37,894 nt of DNA. Origin: Rhizobacter sp. GTDB lineage: Bacteria; Pseudomonadota; Gammaproteobacteria; Burkholderiales; Burkholderiaceae_C. The stretch is from NCBI RefSeq assembly GCF_018780185.1, contig NZ_JADMJX010000118.1, positions 52,215 through 90,108 of the forward strand, read 5' to 3'. Positions within the stretch are counted from its first letter, which is position 1. Each line of letters starts with the position of its first letter. The notes under the pieces are model-generated. The model saw nothing but the letters and a program-made list of their open reading frames with translations, did no database searches and was not told where the DNA came from. The translations under genes and the position numbers were made by a program. Of this stretch, positions 1 to 8,029 are shown in pieces.

Positions 1-1
1 C

Positions 2-217
2 ACCAGCCTGGCCTACCCCGAGCTGCACGACGATGCGCGCGAGACGCTGCGCACGCTGGTGCCCACCGAGAAGCAGATCGCCACCACCGATGCGCGCTGG
101 TTTTCGGTGCGCATCATGCCGTACCGCAACCTGGAAGACGTGATCCGCGGCGTGGTGATCACGCTGGTCGACATCACCACCGCCAAGGAGCTCGAAGCCA
201 AGCTGCGCGGGAGCTGA
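2..217 (+). CDS. PAS-domain sensor protein, C-terminal end (partial)
   Basis: An open frame enters from the left edge and stops at 215-217, giving the last 71 residues of a larger protein. The visible part ends in a PAS-like tail: a [11 protein letters not shown] strand pair, then [10 protein letters not shown] and a short KELEAKLR helix. This ending is typical of PAS domains in CheB/CheR-type fused chemotaxis sensors and of PAS histidine kinases or diguanylate cyclases. No effector domain follows the PAS, so any catalytic part must lie upstream, outside the window. The CheB/CheR-PAS fusion reading is an inference from the style of the segment. It is cotranscribed at most with groEL, but the 107-bp gap and the regulatory element there argue for a separate promoter. 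Confidence 0.6.
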   Translation, partial: TSLAYPELHDDARETLRTLVPTEKQIATTDARWFSVRIMPYRNLEDVIRGVVITLVDITTAKELEAKLRGS

Positions 218-254
218 GCGCCCGCGGCGCCGTGCAATCCGGCGTTCAGCTCTG

Positions 255-268
255 TTGCGCACGCTCAA
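255..268 (+). promoter_or_regulatory. TTG-N8-CAA element upstream of groEL
   Basis: The 14-mer TTGCGCACGCTCAA lies 56 bp before the groEL start. The identical 14-mer recurs at 5429-5442 before the alpha/beta hydrolase operon, with variants at 5395, 37117 and 37180. It has the TTG-N8-CAA frame of Crp/Fnr-family operators but not the FNR core TTGAT-N4-ATCAA. Its reverse complement starts TTGAGCG, so the two half-sites are similar (TTG-C/A-GC). Binding by the Crp/Fnr protein at 9779-10654 is an inference. Confidence 0.6.
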
Positions 269-324
269 CAGTTGCGCCGGTGCGCTGCTCAAACATCGTC
301 CCAAGGCATTTCATGGGGGTCACG

Positions 325-1962
325 ATGGCAGCCAAGCAGCTCTTGTTCCACGACGACGCTCGCGCCAAGGTCCGCCGCGGCGTCGACGCGCTGGCCGACG
401 CGGTCAAGGTGACGCTCGGCCCGCGTGGGCGCACGGTGATCCTGGAGCGTGACTTCGGGCCACCGCAGATCGTCAACTCCGGCGTGCTGGTGGCCAAGTC
501 GGTCGAGCTCGAAGACCGCTTCGAGAACATGGGCGCACAGCTGCTGCGCGAGGTGGCCGCCCGCACCAGCGAGATGGCCGGCGACGGCACCACCACCGCC
601 ACCGTGCTCGCCCACGCCATGGTGCACGAGGGCCTGCGCTACCTGGCCGGCGGCATGAACCCGATGGACCTCAAGCGCGGCATGGAGCGCGCCATCGAGG
701 CCGTGGTGGCCGAGCTGCGCCAGCTCGCGCGGCCCTGCGCCAGCTCGCAGGAGATCGCCCACGTGGCCGCCATCTCGGCCAACAACGATCGCTCCATCGG
801 CGAGCTGCTGGCGCGCGCCATCGACAAGGTGGGCCGCGAAGGCGCCATCTCCATCGAAGACGGCTCGGGTCTGGTCAGCGAGCTGGAGGTGGTGGAGGGC
901 ATGCAGTTCGACCGCGGCTTTCTGTCGCCCTATTTCATCAACGACGCCGAGCGCCAGAGCGCGGTGCTCGAGGACGTGGCCATCCTGCTCTACGACAAGC
1001 GCCTGTCGTCGCTGAAAGACCTGCTGCCCCTGCTCGAAGAGGTGGTCAAGGCCGGCCGCCCGCTGCTGGTCATCGCCGAAGAGATCGACAGCGATGCGCT
1101 GGCCACCCTGGTCATCAACACGGTGCGCGGCACGCTCAAGACCTGCGCCGTCAAGGCGCCGGGTTTCGGCGACCGGCGCAAAGCCATGCTGCAAGACATT
1201 GCCGTGCTCACCGGCGGCACCGTGGTGAGCGACGAGCTGGGCCTCACGCTGGCCAAGGTGACGCTGGCCGACCTGGGCCGCGCCAAGCGCGCCGAGGTGA
1301 GCAAGGACGACACCACCCTGATCGGCGGCGCGGGCCAGGCCCAGGCGATCAAGGAGCGTGTGAACAGCATCCGCAAGGAGCGCGAGGCCGCCAGCAGCGA
1401 CTACGACCGCGAGAAGCTCGACGAGCGCCTGGCCAAGCTATCGGGCGGGGTGGCCTTGATCAAGGTGGGCGCCGCCACCGAGACCGAGCTGAAGGAACGC
1501 AAGATCCGTGTCGAAGACGCGCTGCACGCCACGCGCGCCGCGGTGGAAGAGGGCATCGTGCCGGGCGGTGGCGTGGCGCTGCTGCGGGCGCGGCGAGTGC
1601 TCGCCGGCATGAAGGGTGCCAACCTCGACGAAGACTCGGGCGTGCACATCGTGGCGCGCGCGCTCGAAGAGCCGCTGCGACGCATCGTCAGCAACGCCGG
1701 CGACGAGCCCTCGGTGGTGCTGCACCGGGTGGACGAGTCGCCAGACCGGTCTTTTGGCTACAACGCCGCCACGAGGGAGTATGGTGACCTGCTGCAGATG
1801 GGGGTGATCGACCCGAGCAAGGTGACGCGGCTGGCGCTGCAGAATGCGAGCTCGATCGCAGGCCTGATCCTCACCACCGACTGCCTGATCGCCAATGCGC
1901 CCCAACCCAAGGCCGAGCAGGAGCGCGGCCTCGGGCCCCATGGCGCCGTGCCCGAGTTCTGA
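325..1962 (+). CDS. groEL: Divergent GroEL paralogue (chaperonin 60)
   Basis: The 545-residue product aligns over its full length with Hsp60/GroEL, the barrel chaperonin that folds proteins in the cytosol using ATP and GroES. The [12 protein letters not shown] motif with D87, the apical segment around DFL-type GroES/substrate residues ([18 protein letters not shown]) and the [16 protein letters not shown] motif with the D398 equivalent are all present. Two features are abnormal: the KDG motif carrying ATPase residue D52 reads NSG here (codons aac tcc ggc), and the GGM-rich tail is absent, the protein ending PHGAVPEF. No groES lies beside it. The start at 325 matches the usual MAAK N-terminus and follows GGGGGT at 315-320; an in-frame ATG at 313 preceded by AAGG is the alternative. 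It is probably an accessory, stress-induced copy. Confidence 0.95.
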   Translation: MAAKQLLFHDDARAKVRRGVDALADAVKVTLGPRGRTVILERDFGPPQIVNSGVLVAKSVELEDRFENMGAQLLREVAARTSEMAGDGTTTATVLAHAMVHEGLRYLAGGMNPMDLKRGMERAIEAVVAELRQLARPCASSQEIAHVAAISANNDRSIGELLARAIDKVGREGAISIEDGSGLVSELEVVEGMQFDRGFLSPYFINDAERQSAVLEDVAILLYDKRLSSLKDLLPLLEEVVKAGRPLLVIAEEIDSDALATLVINTVRGTLKTCAVKAPGFGDRRKAMLQDIAVLTGGTVVSDELGLTLAKVTLADLGRAKRAEVSKDDTTLIGGAGQAQAIKERVNSIRKEREAASSDYDREKLDERLAKLSGGVALIKVGAATETELKERKIRVEDALHATRAAVEEGIVPGGGVALLRARRVLAGMKGANLDEDSGVHIVARALEEPLRRIVSNAGDEPSVVLHRVDESPDRSFGYNAATREYGDLLQMGVIDPSKVTRLALQNASSIAGLILTTDCLIANAPQPKAEQERGLGPHGAVPEF

Positions 1963-1975
1963 CAAGGAGCACCGC

Positions 1976-2308
1976 ATGACACACAAAGCCAAGCACCGCC
2001 CGCACAAGAAGCCCGCACCGGCCACCGACACCGTACCGAGCGACGCCACCACCGAGGCGGCTTCCGGCGAGGTGGTCGACCGCCCCGACGGCTTCTACTG
2101 GCGCTCACCCGACGGCACGCGCGAGGGCGGGCCGTTCGAGACGCCCGAGCTCGCCCGCGAAGACATGGACGCGAGCGAGGTGCCCGACCAGGGCCCGATC
2201 GAGAGCCTGCAAGAGGTCGAACGCGAGATCGGCGTGGCCGACTGGATCGACCCCGAAACCGGCGAGCCGGCCGAGGGCTTGTCGACCCCGCGGCTGGGCG
2301 AAGAGTGA
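1976..2308 (+). CDS. Small acidic hypothetical protein
   Basis: A 110-residue protein starts at ATG 1976 after an AAGGAG ribosome site at 1964-1969, only 13 bp past groEL. The N-terminus is basic and rich in Lys/His/Pro (MTHKAKHRPHKKP). The remainder is strongly acidic and looks partly disordered, with the segment GFYWRSPDGTREGGPF as the only aromatic, probably folded patch. No signal peptide or membrane segment is visible. I do not recognise a family. Its place between a chaperonin and a DHH phosphoesterase, and the GTGA overlap with the next gene, suggest it is translated as part of the same stress operon. Confidence 0.75.
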   Translation: MTHKAKHRPHKKPAPATDTVPSDATTEAASGEVVDRPDGFYWRSPDGTREGGPFETPELAREDMDASEVPDQGPIESLQEVEREIGVADWIDPETGEPAEGLSTPRLGEE

Positions 2309-3309
2309 GCGGCGTGCAGCACATCGACGTTTGCAATGGAGACGCCGACGGACTGTGCGCAGTGCTGCAATGGCGCTTTCATGCCCCACGCGCCGCCACG
2401 CTCGTGACAGGCCTCAAGCGCGAGATCGCCTTGCTGGAGCGGGTGCAGGCCGCGGCCGGCGATCAGGTCCTGGTGTGCGACATCTCGATGCAGCGCAACC
2501 GCACTGCCTTGCTGCGCTTGCTCGAACAAGGGGTGCAGGTGCGCTATTTCGACCACCACGCCGTGGCCGATATCCCGGTGCACCCGGGGCTTGAGGCTCA
2601 CATCGACCTGGGCAGCGGTGTGTGCAGCAGCCTGCTGATGGATCGCCATCTGGGGGGTGCCTTTCACGCCTGGGCGTTGGTCGGCGCCTACGGCGACAAC
2701 CTGACCCGCGTGGCCGATGCACTGGCCATCGCGCATGGCTTTGCGGCTGACCAGCGCCAGCAACTGCGCGCACTCGGCGAGGCCATCAATTACAACGCCT
2801 ACGGTGAAGACGAGCGCGACGTGCACATCACGCCGGCCCGGTTGTACGGCGTGCTCAGCCGCTACAGCGACCCGCTCGCACTGTGGGCCCAGGAAACCAT
2901 CGGCCAGGAGCTTGACGCCTTGCGCCAGGCCGATCTGCGCCGTGCGGCCGGGTTGAAGCCGCATTGGCAAGGCGACACTGGCGTCGTCTATCTGTTGCCC
3001 GACGAACCCTGGAGCCGGCGCGTGAGCGGTGGCTTGGCTAACGAGCTCGCTCGTGCCGCGCCGAAGCGGGCCTGTGCCGTGGTCGCCCCCACGCGGGCTG
3101 CGGCGGCGCCGGGTGAGGGCTATCGGGTGAGCGTGCGTGCGCCGATCGACTCACCCGCCGGCGCCAGCGAGCTGTGTGCCCGCTTCGGCGGGTTGGGGCG
3201 TGCGGCGGCGGCCGGCATTGACCACTTGCCAGCCGGTGAGCTGGGGCGCTTTGTGCGGGCCTTCGGCGCGGCCCGCTGGGGTGTCACGCCGGGGCGTCAA
3301 TTGAGTTGA
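2305..3309 (+). CDS. DHH-family phosphoesterase
   Basis: The 334-residue protein begins with GTG at 2305, overlapping the previous stop as GTGA. NGDADG near residues 11-16 is the first metal-binding motif of the DHH superfamily. DHH at residues 83-85 is the signature motif, and a C-terminal FGGLGRAAAAG stretch near residue 295 resembles the glycine-rich DHHA1 substrate-binding motif. The superfamily covers RecJ nucleases, nanoRNases/pAp phosphatases, cyclic-dinucleotide phosphodiesterases and pyrophosphatases, usually Mn-dependent and cytosolic. The length fits the two-domain nanoRNase/oligoribonuclease type, but the substrate cannot be told from sequence. Its place between groEL and a PRPP synthetase suggests a nucleotide-turnover role in stress. 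Confidence 0.85.
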   Translation: MSGVQHIDVCNGDADGLCAVLQWRFHAPRAATLVTGLKREIALLERVQAAAGDQVLVCDISMQRNRTALLRLLEQGVQVRYFDHHAVADIPVHPGLEAHIDLGSGVCSSLLMDRHLGGAFHAWALVGAYGDNLTRVADALAIAHGFAADQRQQLRALGEAINYNAYGEDERDVHITPARLYGVLSRYSDPLALWAQETIGQELDALRQADLRRAAGLKPHWQGDTGVVYLLPDEPWSRRVSGGLANELARAAPKRACAVVAPTRAAAAPGEGYRVSVRAPIDSPAGASELCARFGGLGRAAAAGIDHLPAGELGRFVRAFGAARWGVTPGRQLS

Positions 3310-3332
3310 GGGAACAACAAGGAGCCTGCACG

Positions 3333-4292
3333 ATGCTGCTGTTTTCACTCGACCCGAGCTGCACGCTCGCACCGGCCGTGGCCGCCGACCTCGACCGTGC
3401 CATCGCCCCGCACGAAGAGCGTGCCTTCGAAGACGGCGAGCACAAGCTGCGCCCGCTGACCGACCCGCGCGGCAGCGATGCCTACGTGATCCACAGCCTG
3501 CACGGCGGCCCCATCGACAGCCCGCACGACAAGCTGTGCCGCTTGCTGATGTTTTGCGCCACCTTGCGTGACCATGGCGCGGCGCGTGTCACCGCCGTCG
3601 TGCCCTACCTGGCCTACGCCCGCAAGGACCGCCAGACCAAACCCTTCGACCCGGTGACGCAGCGCTACCTGGCGCAGCTGTTCGAGGCGGTCGGCGTCGG
3701 CCAGGTGATCGCCCTGGAAGTGCACAACGTGGCGGCGTTCCAGAACGCGTTTCGCATCCCGACCGTGCACCTCGAAGCGCACGAGGTGTTCAACACCGCG
3801 CTGCCCGAAATCGCGGCGGGCGCGGCGCTGGCCGTGGCCTCACCCGACCCGGGCGGCGTGAAACGCGCGCAGCTGTGGCGTGAGTCGCTGGAGCGCCAAC
3901 TGGGCCGCCCGGTGGGCTTTGCGTTTGCCGACAAGCGACGCAGCGCCGGCCTGGTGACGAGCGAGAACCTGGTGGCCGGCGACGTGGCCGGCGCCACCGT
4001 GCTCCTGCTCGACGACCTGATCGCCAGCGGCGACACCATGAAGCGTGCCGCGCTGGCCCTGCGCCACGCGGGGGCGACCCGGGTGATCGCGTGCGCAGCG
4101 CACGGGCTGCTGGTGGGCCCGGCAGCCGAGCTGCTGGCCGATGCGGCGATCGACCAGGTGCTGCTCACCGACAGCGTGCCGTCATTCCGGTTGCCGGTGC
4201 TGGCCGCGCTGCGCCGCAAGCTGAGCGTGGTGTCATGTGCACCGGCCTTTGCCCGCGCGATCAGGGCGTCTCACGACGCTTGGCCGGGCTGA
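3333..4292 (+). CDS. prs: Ribose-phosphate pyrophosphokinase (PRPP synthetase), accessory copy
   Basis: This 319-residue protein should make PRPP from ribose-5-phosphate and ATP. Visible motifs are the ATP flexible loop PYLAYARKDRQT (near residue 90), SPDPGGVKRA (the phosphate-binding region) and LLLDDLIASGDT (near residues 226-237), which is the PRPP loop with Ser for the usual Thr. It differs from housekeeping Prs in its N-terminus (MLLFSLDPSC) and is slightly longer. ATG 3333 follows AAGGAG at 3319-3324. The 3' end overlaps the convergent kinase gene by 32 bp. A phosphoribosyltransferase two genes downstream could use the product. A second, canonical prs elsewhere in the genome is expected. 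Confidence 0.88.
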   Translation: MLLFSLDPSCTLAPAVAADLDRAIAPHEERAFEDGEHKLRPLTDPRGSDAYVIHSLHGGPIDSPHDKLCRLLMFCATLRDHGAARVTAVVPYLAYARKDRQTKPFDPVTQRYLAQLFEAVGVGQVIALEVHNVAAFQNAFRIPTVHLEAHEVFNTALPEIAAGAALAVASPDPGGVKRAQLWRESLERQLGRPVGFAFADKRRSAGLVTSENLVAGDVAGATVLLLDDLIASGDTMKRAALALRHAGATRVIACAAHGLLVGPAAELLADAAIDQVLLTDSVPSFRLPVLAALRRKLSVVSCAPAFARAIRASHDAWPG

Positions 4293-5367
4293 CGCTGGGC
4301 GGCAGCTCGAAGCGCTCCAGCGTGGCCGTGGCGCGCTCGATGTAGCGCTGCGCGAGCGGCGGCCATTTCTCGGGCAGGCGTGGTGTGTCGTCGAGCAGGT
4401 GGGCCATGGCCTGGCGTGCACGCAGCAGGGCACGGTGCGCGGTGTAGAGCTGCATCACCGCAGCCTGCGGCGCATCGCCGAGCGCCAGTGAAAGGCTGTG
4501 GATGAGCTGCGGGCCGACCCAGGGCGCGCCCGCCATGTCGCACTCCAGCGCCAGGAAGGCGAGCTCGTCGAACGGGTCGACCTGCCGCAGCTGGGCGTTG
4601 AACTCCAGGCAGTCGATCACCACCGGCGGGTGCAACAGGCACACATGCTCTGGCCGCAGGTCGCCGTGGCCTTCGACGAGGCGCTCGCGGGCGGCGCGCT
4701 CCTGCAGCAAGGCAGCGCCGCGCGCCAGGCACAGGCCCAGCCGATCGAGGGCCGCGGCCACGCCGGGCAGCTGCCAGCGGGGGCTCAGCAGCAGCTCGCG
4801 GCTGAGCGCCAGCTCGTGCTGGAAGCGGCCCAGGTAGTCGTGCGGCGTCACGTGGGCAATCGGCGCGTGGCGGTAGAAGGGCGCGAGCACGGCGGCCAGC
4901 GATTCGATGTCGGGCGGCCCGGCCTGGCCTTCGGTGATGGCCAGGCTCAGCATGCGGTGTGCCGGCAGCCGGCGCATCAGCACCAGCCAGTCGACGGTCT
5001 GGCGGGGGTCGCGGGCCGGGGTGTCGGGCTGCAACGAGAAGTGGTGGCCGTCCCATTGCAGGGCAATCAGCCCGAGGTAGACCTCGGGGGCCAGCCGCGC
5101 GTTCAGCCGCAGCTCCTCGCGGCAGCAGAACTCCCGGGCGGCCAGGGTCGAAAAATCGAGCACCGGGGTGCGCATCGGCTTCTTCAGCTTGAGCACACGG
5201 TCGCCCGCCAGAAACACCCATGACATGTGGGTCTCTGTGCACTCCATCGGCTCGCCCGGCCCGGCATGGCCGGCCAGAAAGCGCAGCTTGTCTTCGGTGG
5301 CCGGTGGTGCGGCGGGAATTGTGGTGGCGGAGGGGCGTGCCATGGTGCGTGCAGTCGTTACAAGCAT
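4261..5367 (-). CDS. Aminoglycoside-phosphotransferase-fold kinase, single domain
   Basis: The 368-residue product resembles the N-terminal half of the bifunctional 'aminoglycoside phosphotransferase / ATP-binding' proteins of proteobacteria. The Brenner-type catalytic loop reads EGHGDLRPEHVCL, followed by a metal-binding VVIDCLEFN segment. An N-terminal ETHMSWVFLAGDRVLKLKKP stretch carries the ATP-anchoring Lys. The C-terminal P-loop kinase half found in many relatives is missing. The substrate is unknown and antibiotic resistance should not be assumed. ATG 5367 is chosen as the first plausible start; ATG 5343 is an alternative and neither has a strong ribosome site. It is divergent from the alpha/beta hydrolase operon and overlaps the PRPP synthetase 3' end. 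Confidence 0.8.
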   Translation of the reverse strand: MLVTTARTMARPSATTIPAAPPATEDKLRFLAGHAGPGEPMECTETHMSWVFLAGDRVLKLKKPMRTPVLDFSTLAAREFCCREELRLNARLAPEVYLGLIALQWDGHHFSLQPDTPARDPRQTVDWLVLMRRLPAHRMLSLAITEGQAGPPDIESLAAVLAPFYRHAPIAHVTPHDYLGRFQHELALSRELLLSPRWQLPGVAAALDRLGLCLARGAALLQERAARERLVEGHGDLRPEHVCLLHPPVVIDCLEFNAQLRQVDPFDELAFLALECDMAGAPWVGPQLIHSLSLALGDAPQAAVMQLYTAHRALLRARQAMAHLLDDTPRLPEKWPPLAQRYIERATATLERFELPPSVSPAKRRETP

Positions 5368-5394
5368 TGCATCACCGCTGCCCGGTCGCAGCGA

Positions 5395-5408
5395 TTGCGC
5401 TGCGTCAA
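5395..5408 (+). promoter_or_regulatory. TTG-N8-CAA element, distal copy
   Basis: TTGCGCTGCGTCAA shares the TTGCGC-N4-TCAA frame with the elements at 255 and 5429. It is 34 bp centre-to-centre from the 5429 copy and 27 bp from the start of the divergent kinase gene, so it could serve either direction. It differs from the other copies at one core base (GTCAA rather than CTCAA). Confidence 0.45.
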
Positions 5409-5428
5409 TTCGTGTTCGGGGCGTCGGC

Positions 5429-5442
5429 TTGCGCACGCTCAA
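5429..5442 (+). promoter_or_regulatory. TTG-N8-CAA element upstream of the hydrolase operon
   Basis: TTGCGCACGCTCAA is identical to the 14-mer at 255-268 and sits 51 bp before the hydrolase start, close to the 56 bp seen at groEL. The flanks differ, so the identity is limited to the element. It is probably a Crp/Fnr-family operator. Confidence 0.6.
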
Positions 5443-5493
5443 TATCTGCCCGGTGCAGGGGGGGATCATCAAAACGCATTGGAGGCAAGGTAC

Positions 5494-6150
5494 ATGATGG
5501 CAGCACTGCAGCGCGAGCCGGTTCGACTCGGCACAAGGGCCCTGCCTGGCGAGTTGATCGCCCCGGGCGATGCACTGGGTCTGGTCATGTTCGTGCACGG
5601 CAGCGGCAGCAGCCGGGACAGCCCGCGCAACCAGTTCGTCGCGGGCGTGCTGAACGACCATCACTTGGCCACGCTGCTGTTTGATCTCTTGACCGAGTCC
5701 GAGGCCGACAACGTCGACCGGGTGTTCGACATCGATCTTCTCGCGACCCGTGTGGCAGAGGCGCTGGTGTGGGTGGGCCAGCGGGCCGATCTGGCCGGCT
5801 TGCCGGTCGGCCTGTTCGGGGCCAGCACGGGTGCCGCGGCCGCACTGAGCGCCGCAGCCCGCCTGCCCGGCCTCGTGGCCTGCGTGGTCTCGCGCGGTGG
5901 GCGGCCCGACCTCGCCTGGCGCCAGCTGCCCAAGGTGAATGCTCCCACGCTGCTGATCGTGGGCAGCAAGGACCGTGGCGTGCTCGACCTCAACCGCAGC
6001 GCGCTGGCGTTGCTCAACTGCAAGAAGCGCCTGGAGGTCGTGCCGGGCGCCACCCACTTGTTCGAGGAGCCGGGCGCGCTCGACGCCGCGGCCCAGCTGG
6101 CGGGCGATTGGTTCGAGCAGCACCTCGCGCGCAGAGTCGACAGGCCATGA
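5494..6150 (+). CDS. Alpha/beta hydrolase (dienelactone-hydrolase-like)
   Basis: The 218-residue cytosolic protein has the alpha/beta hydrolase fold. It shows an oxyanion-hole region VMFVHGSGSSRDS, a nucleophile elbow GASTGA with S111, an acid candidate D160 in GSKDRG and a histidine H188 in GATHLFEEPG, making a complete Ser-Asp-His triad. It is short and cap-less, like the small phosphoribosyltransferase-associated hydrolases; in many proteobacteria such a domain is fused to or beside a phosphoribosyltransferase, as here. ATG 5494 follows GGAGG at 5481-5485; ATG 5497 is possible. Its stop overlaps the next start as ATGA, indicating coupled translation. The substrate is unknown. Confidence 0.85.
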   Translation: MMAALQREPVRLGTRALPGELIAPGDALGLVMFVHGSGSSRDSPRNQFVAGVLNDHHLATLLFDLLTESEADNVDRVFDIDLLATRVAEALVWVGQRADLAGLPVGLFGASTGAAAALSAAARLPGLVACVVSRGGRPDLAWRQLPKVNAPTLLIVGSKDRGVLDLNRSALALLNCKKRLEVVPGATHLFEEPGALDAAAQLAGDWFEQHLARRVDRP

Positions 6151-6860
6151 GTGCGCTGTTTCGCAACCGCGATGAAGCCGGCCACGCGCTGGCCGCCCGC
6201 CTGCTGCACCTGCGCCTGGCGGCGCCGGTGGTGGTGCTCGCCCTGCCGCGCGGTGGCGTGCCCATTGGGGCGGTGGTCGCCCGCGCGCTGGGCGCACCGC
6301 TCGACTTGCTGATGGTGCGCAAGATCGGTGTGCCGTGGCAGCCCGAGCTGGCGCTCGCGGCGGTGGTGGACGGCGAGCGCCCCGAGATCGTCATCGACGA
6401 AGAAGTGGCGAGCCACTGCAACGTCGAGCCCAATTACATCGAGGACCAGGCCCTGGTCGAGCTGCGCGAGATCGACCGCCGGCGCAAGCTCTACCTGCAG
6501 GGGCGGGCGGCCGTGCCCGTCGAGGGCTGCACCGCCATCGTCGTGGACGATGGCATTGCCACCGGCACCACGGTGCGTGCCGCGCTCAAGGCCTTGCGCC
6601 GCAGCGGGCCTGCCCGCCTGGTGCTGGCCGTGCCGGTGGCGCCGGCCGACACCCTGGCCGCCCTGCGCAGCGAGGTCGACGAGGTCGTCTGCCTGTCGCA
6701 GCCGTACCCGTTTCGGGCCATTGGCGATCACTACGCCGATTTCCATCAAGTCAGTGATGGCGAGGTGCTGGCGGCAATGGCCAGCTGCCCCGCCGAGCCG
6801 CAGCGCGCCGGCAGCAGTGCGCGCCCTTCCACATCTGAACAACGAGGTTCCACACCATGA
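6147..6860 (+). CDS. Phosphoribosyltransferase
   Basis: A 237-residue type I phosphoribosyltransferase. The PRPP-binding motif VVDDGIATGTT (near residues 130-145) is intact, and the N-terminal part has the ALPRGGVPIGAVVA stretch and KIGVPWQPELALAAV typical of the 'predicted phosphoribosyltransferase' group. That group is found with alpha/beta hydrolases rather than with the classic purine or pyrimidine salvage enzymes. The base or acceptor it uses is unknown. ATG 6147 overlaps the hydrolase stop, and its own stop overlaps the start at 6857, both as ATGA. With the accessory PRPP synthetase it could form a stress-specific PRPP-using branch; that link is inferred. Confidence 0.88.
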   Translation: MSALFRNRDEAGHALAARLLHLRLAAPVVVLALPRGGVPIGAVVARALGAPLDLLMVRKIGVPWQPELALAAVVDGERPEIVIDEEVASHCNVEPNYIEDQALVELREIDRRRKLYLQGRAAVPVEGCTAIVVDDGIATGTTVRAALKALRRSGPARLVLAVPVAPADTLAALRSEVDEVVCLSQPYPFRAIGDHYADFHQVSDGEVLAAMASCPAEPQRAGSSARPSTSEQRGSTP

Positions 6861-7318
6861 GCCACAAGACCTGGATCGTTCTTGCCAATGCCTCACGCGC
6901 GCGCATCTGCGAGCGTCTCGAAGGCGAAGCCGGCGACGGCCTGCACGACCTGATGGATTTTGTGCACACCCAGAGCCGCCAGAAGGGCAGCGAGCTCGGC
7001 TTTGACCAGCCGGGCCATGTGGAGCGCGGCATGGGCTCGGGCCTGCGCGGCGGCACCGACCTCAGCCCGCGCAGCGACCCGCGCCACAAGGAACACGAGC
7101 GGTTTGCGCGGGAGATCGCGCAGTACCTCGACCAGGCCGTCTCGATGCGGCACTGCGAGCGCATCGTGCTGATCGCGTCGGACCCCTTCCTGGGCGAGGT
7201 CAAGGCCCAGCTCGGCCCGGCCACCGCGCGCGCCGTGTGGGCGGCCATGCCCACCGATGGCATGGCGCTGAGCGGGCGTGATCTGGCGCGGCGGGTCGAC
7301 GCCCTGATGGCGGGCTGA
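6857..7318 (+). CDS. Host-attachment-family protein
   Basis: A 153-residue protein beginning KTWIVLANASRARICE and ending with a VLIASDPFLGEVKAQLG segment, matching the 'protein required for attachment to host cells' family (Pfam Host_attach). Its fold is related to archaeal/eukaryotic release factor 1-like domains. Despite the name the biochemical role is unsettled. The gene is common in low-oxygen and stress clusters of proteobacteria, as here. ATG 6857 overlaps the phosphoribosyltransferase stop; GAGG at 6844-6847 is the ribosome site. No signal peptide is visible, so it is cytosolic. Confidence 0.82.
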   Translation: MSHKTWIVLANASRARICERLEGEAGDGLHDLMDFVHTQSRQKGSELGFDQPGHVERGMGSGLRGGTDLSPRSDPRHKEHERFAREIAQYLDQAVSMRHCERIVLIASDPFLGEVKAQLGPATARAVWAAMPTDGMALSGRDLARRVDALMAG

Positions 7319-7343
7319 GCCGGGGTGCGCGCCGGCTTATTTC
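7319..7343. terminator. Hairpin between convergent genes
   Basis: GCCGG at 7319-7323 pairs with CCGGC at 7332-7336 across an 8-base loop, followed by TTATTT. It fills the 18 bp between the host-attachment gene and the convergent response regulator and is a plausible intrinsic terminator for the plus-strand operon. The short stem and mixed T tract keep confidence moderate. Confidence 0.45.
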
Positions 7344-8029
7344 AGCTCGCCCCAGGCGGAGGAGGGCAGGTCGCCCTTGTCGATGTCGTTTTCAACGCCG
7401 TAGCGCACCAGGGCGGCCAGGCTGGGCAGGCCGAGCTTTTCCTGGATGCGGGTCTTGTGCGTGCTGACGGTCTTGACCGACAGGTGCAACTCTTCGGCGA
7501 TGTCGGTCAGGCGCACGCCGGCCACGATGCGGCGCAGCACCTCGAGCTCGCGGTCGGAGAGCTGCGAGTGATCGGGCACCGACACGTTGCCGTTGAGCTG
7601 CTGCACCACCCGCTCGGCCAGGCTGGAGGTGACGTAGGCACCGCCGGCTGCGACCTTGCGCACGGCGGTCACCAGCTCGGCGGCGGCGCTGTCCTTGGTG
7701 ACGTAGCCGTTGGCGCCCGCCTTGAAGGAGCGCATCGCGTATTGATCTTCGGCGTGCATGCTGAGCACCAGGATGGCGATCGAGGGGAACTCGCTGCGCG
7801 CGCGGCGAATCAGGTCGAGCCCGCTCATGCCGGGCATCGACAGGTCGACGATCAGCACGTCGAACGGCTGGCGCCTCAGGGTTTCGAGCGCCTGGAAGGC
7901 CGAGCTGGCCTCGGCCACCTGCCACTCGCTGCAATGTGCTTCGAGAATGCGCTTGAGGCCTTCTCGCACGATGGTGTGGTCGTCGACCAGGAGCAAGCGG
8001 GTCGCGGGCATGGGCGCGGCTGGCGTCAT
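7337..8029 (-). CDS. NarL/FixJ-family response regulator
   Basis: The 230-residue protein has a receiver domain with the acidic pair D16-D17, the phosphoacceptor D62 in LIVDLSMPGMSG and a Lys in the GYVTKDSAA segment. A LuxR-type helix-turn-helix follows near residues 160-215 (LSDRELEVLRRIVAG...LSVKTVSTHKTRI). It should dimerise and bind DNA when phosphorylated by the kinase encoded just upstream; the two genes overlap as ATGA. M7 is an alternative start. The 20-bp perfect palindrome at 9628-9647, in the promoter region shared by the kinase and the Crp/Fnr gene, is a candidate operator for it. Confidence 0.93.
   Translation of the reverse strand: MTPAAPMPATRLLLVDDHTIVREGLKRILEAHCSEWQVAEASSAFQALETLRRQPFDVLIVDLSMPGMSGLDLIRRARSEFPSIAILVLSMHAEDQYAMRSFKAGANGYVTKDSAAAELVTAVRKVAAGGAYVTSSLAERVVQQLNGNVSVPDHSQLSDRELEVLRRIVAGVRLTDIAEELHLSVKTVSTHKTRIQEKLGLPSLAALVRYGVENDIDKGDLPSSAWGELK

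Noticed and set aside
4261..5367. Calling the kinase an aminoglycoside-resistance gene
   Set aside because: Only the general APH fold is visible; its relatives are chromosomal kinases of unknown substrate, so resistance is unsupported.
5368..6297. N-terminal extension of the APH-like kinase frame (to 678 residues)
   Set aside because: It lies antisense over the hydrolase operon and its control region and has no kinase-like sequence.
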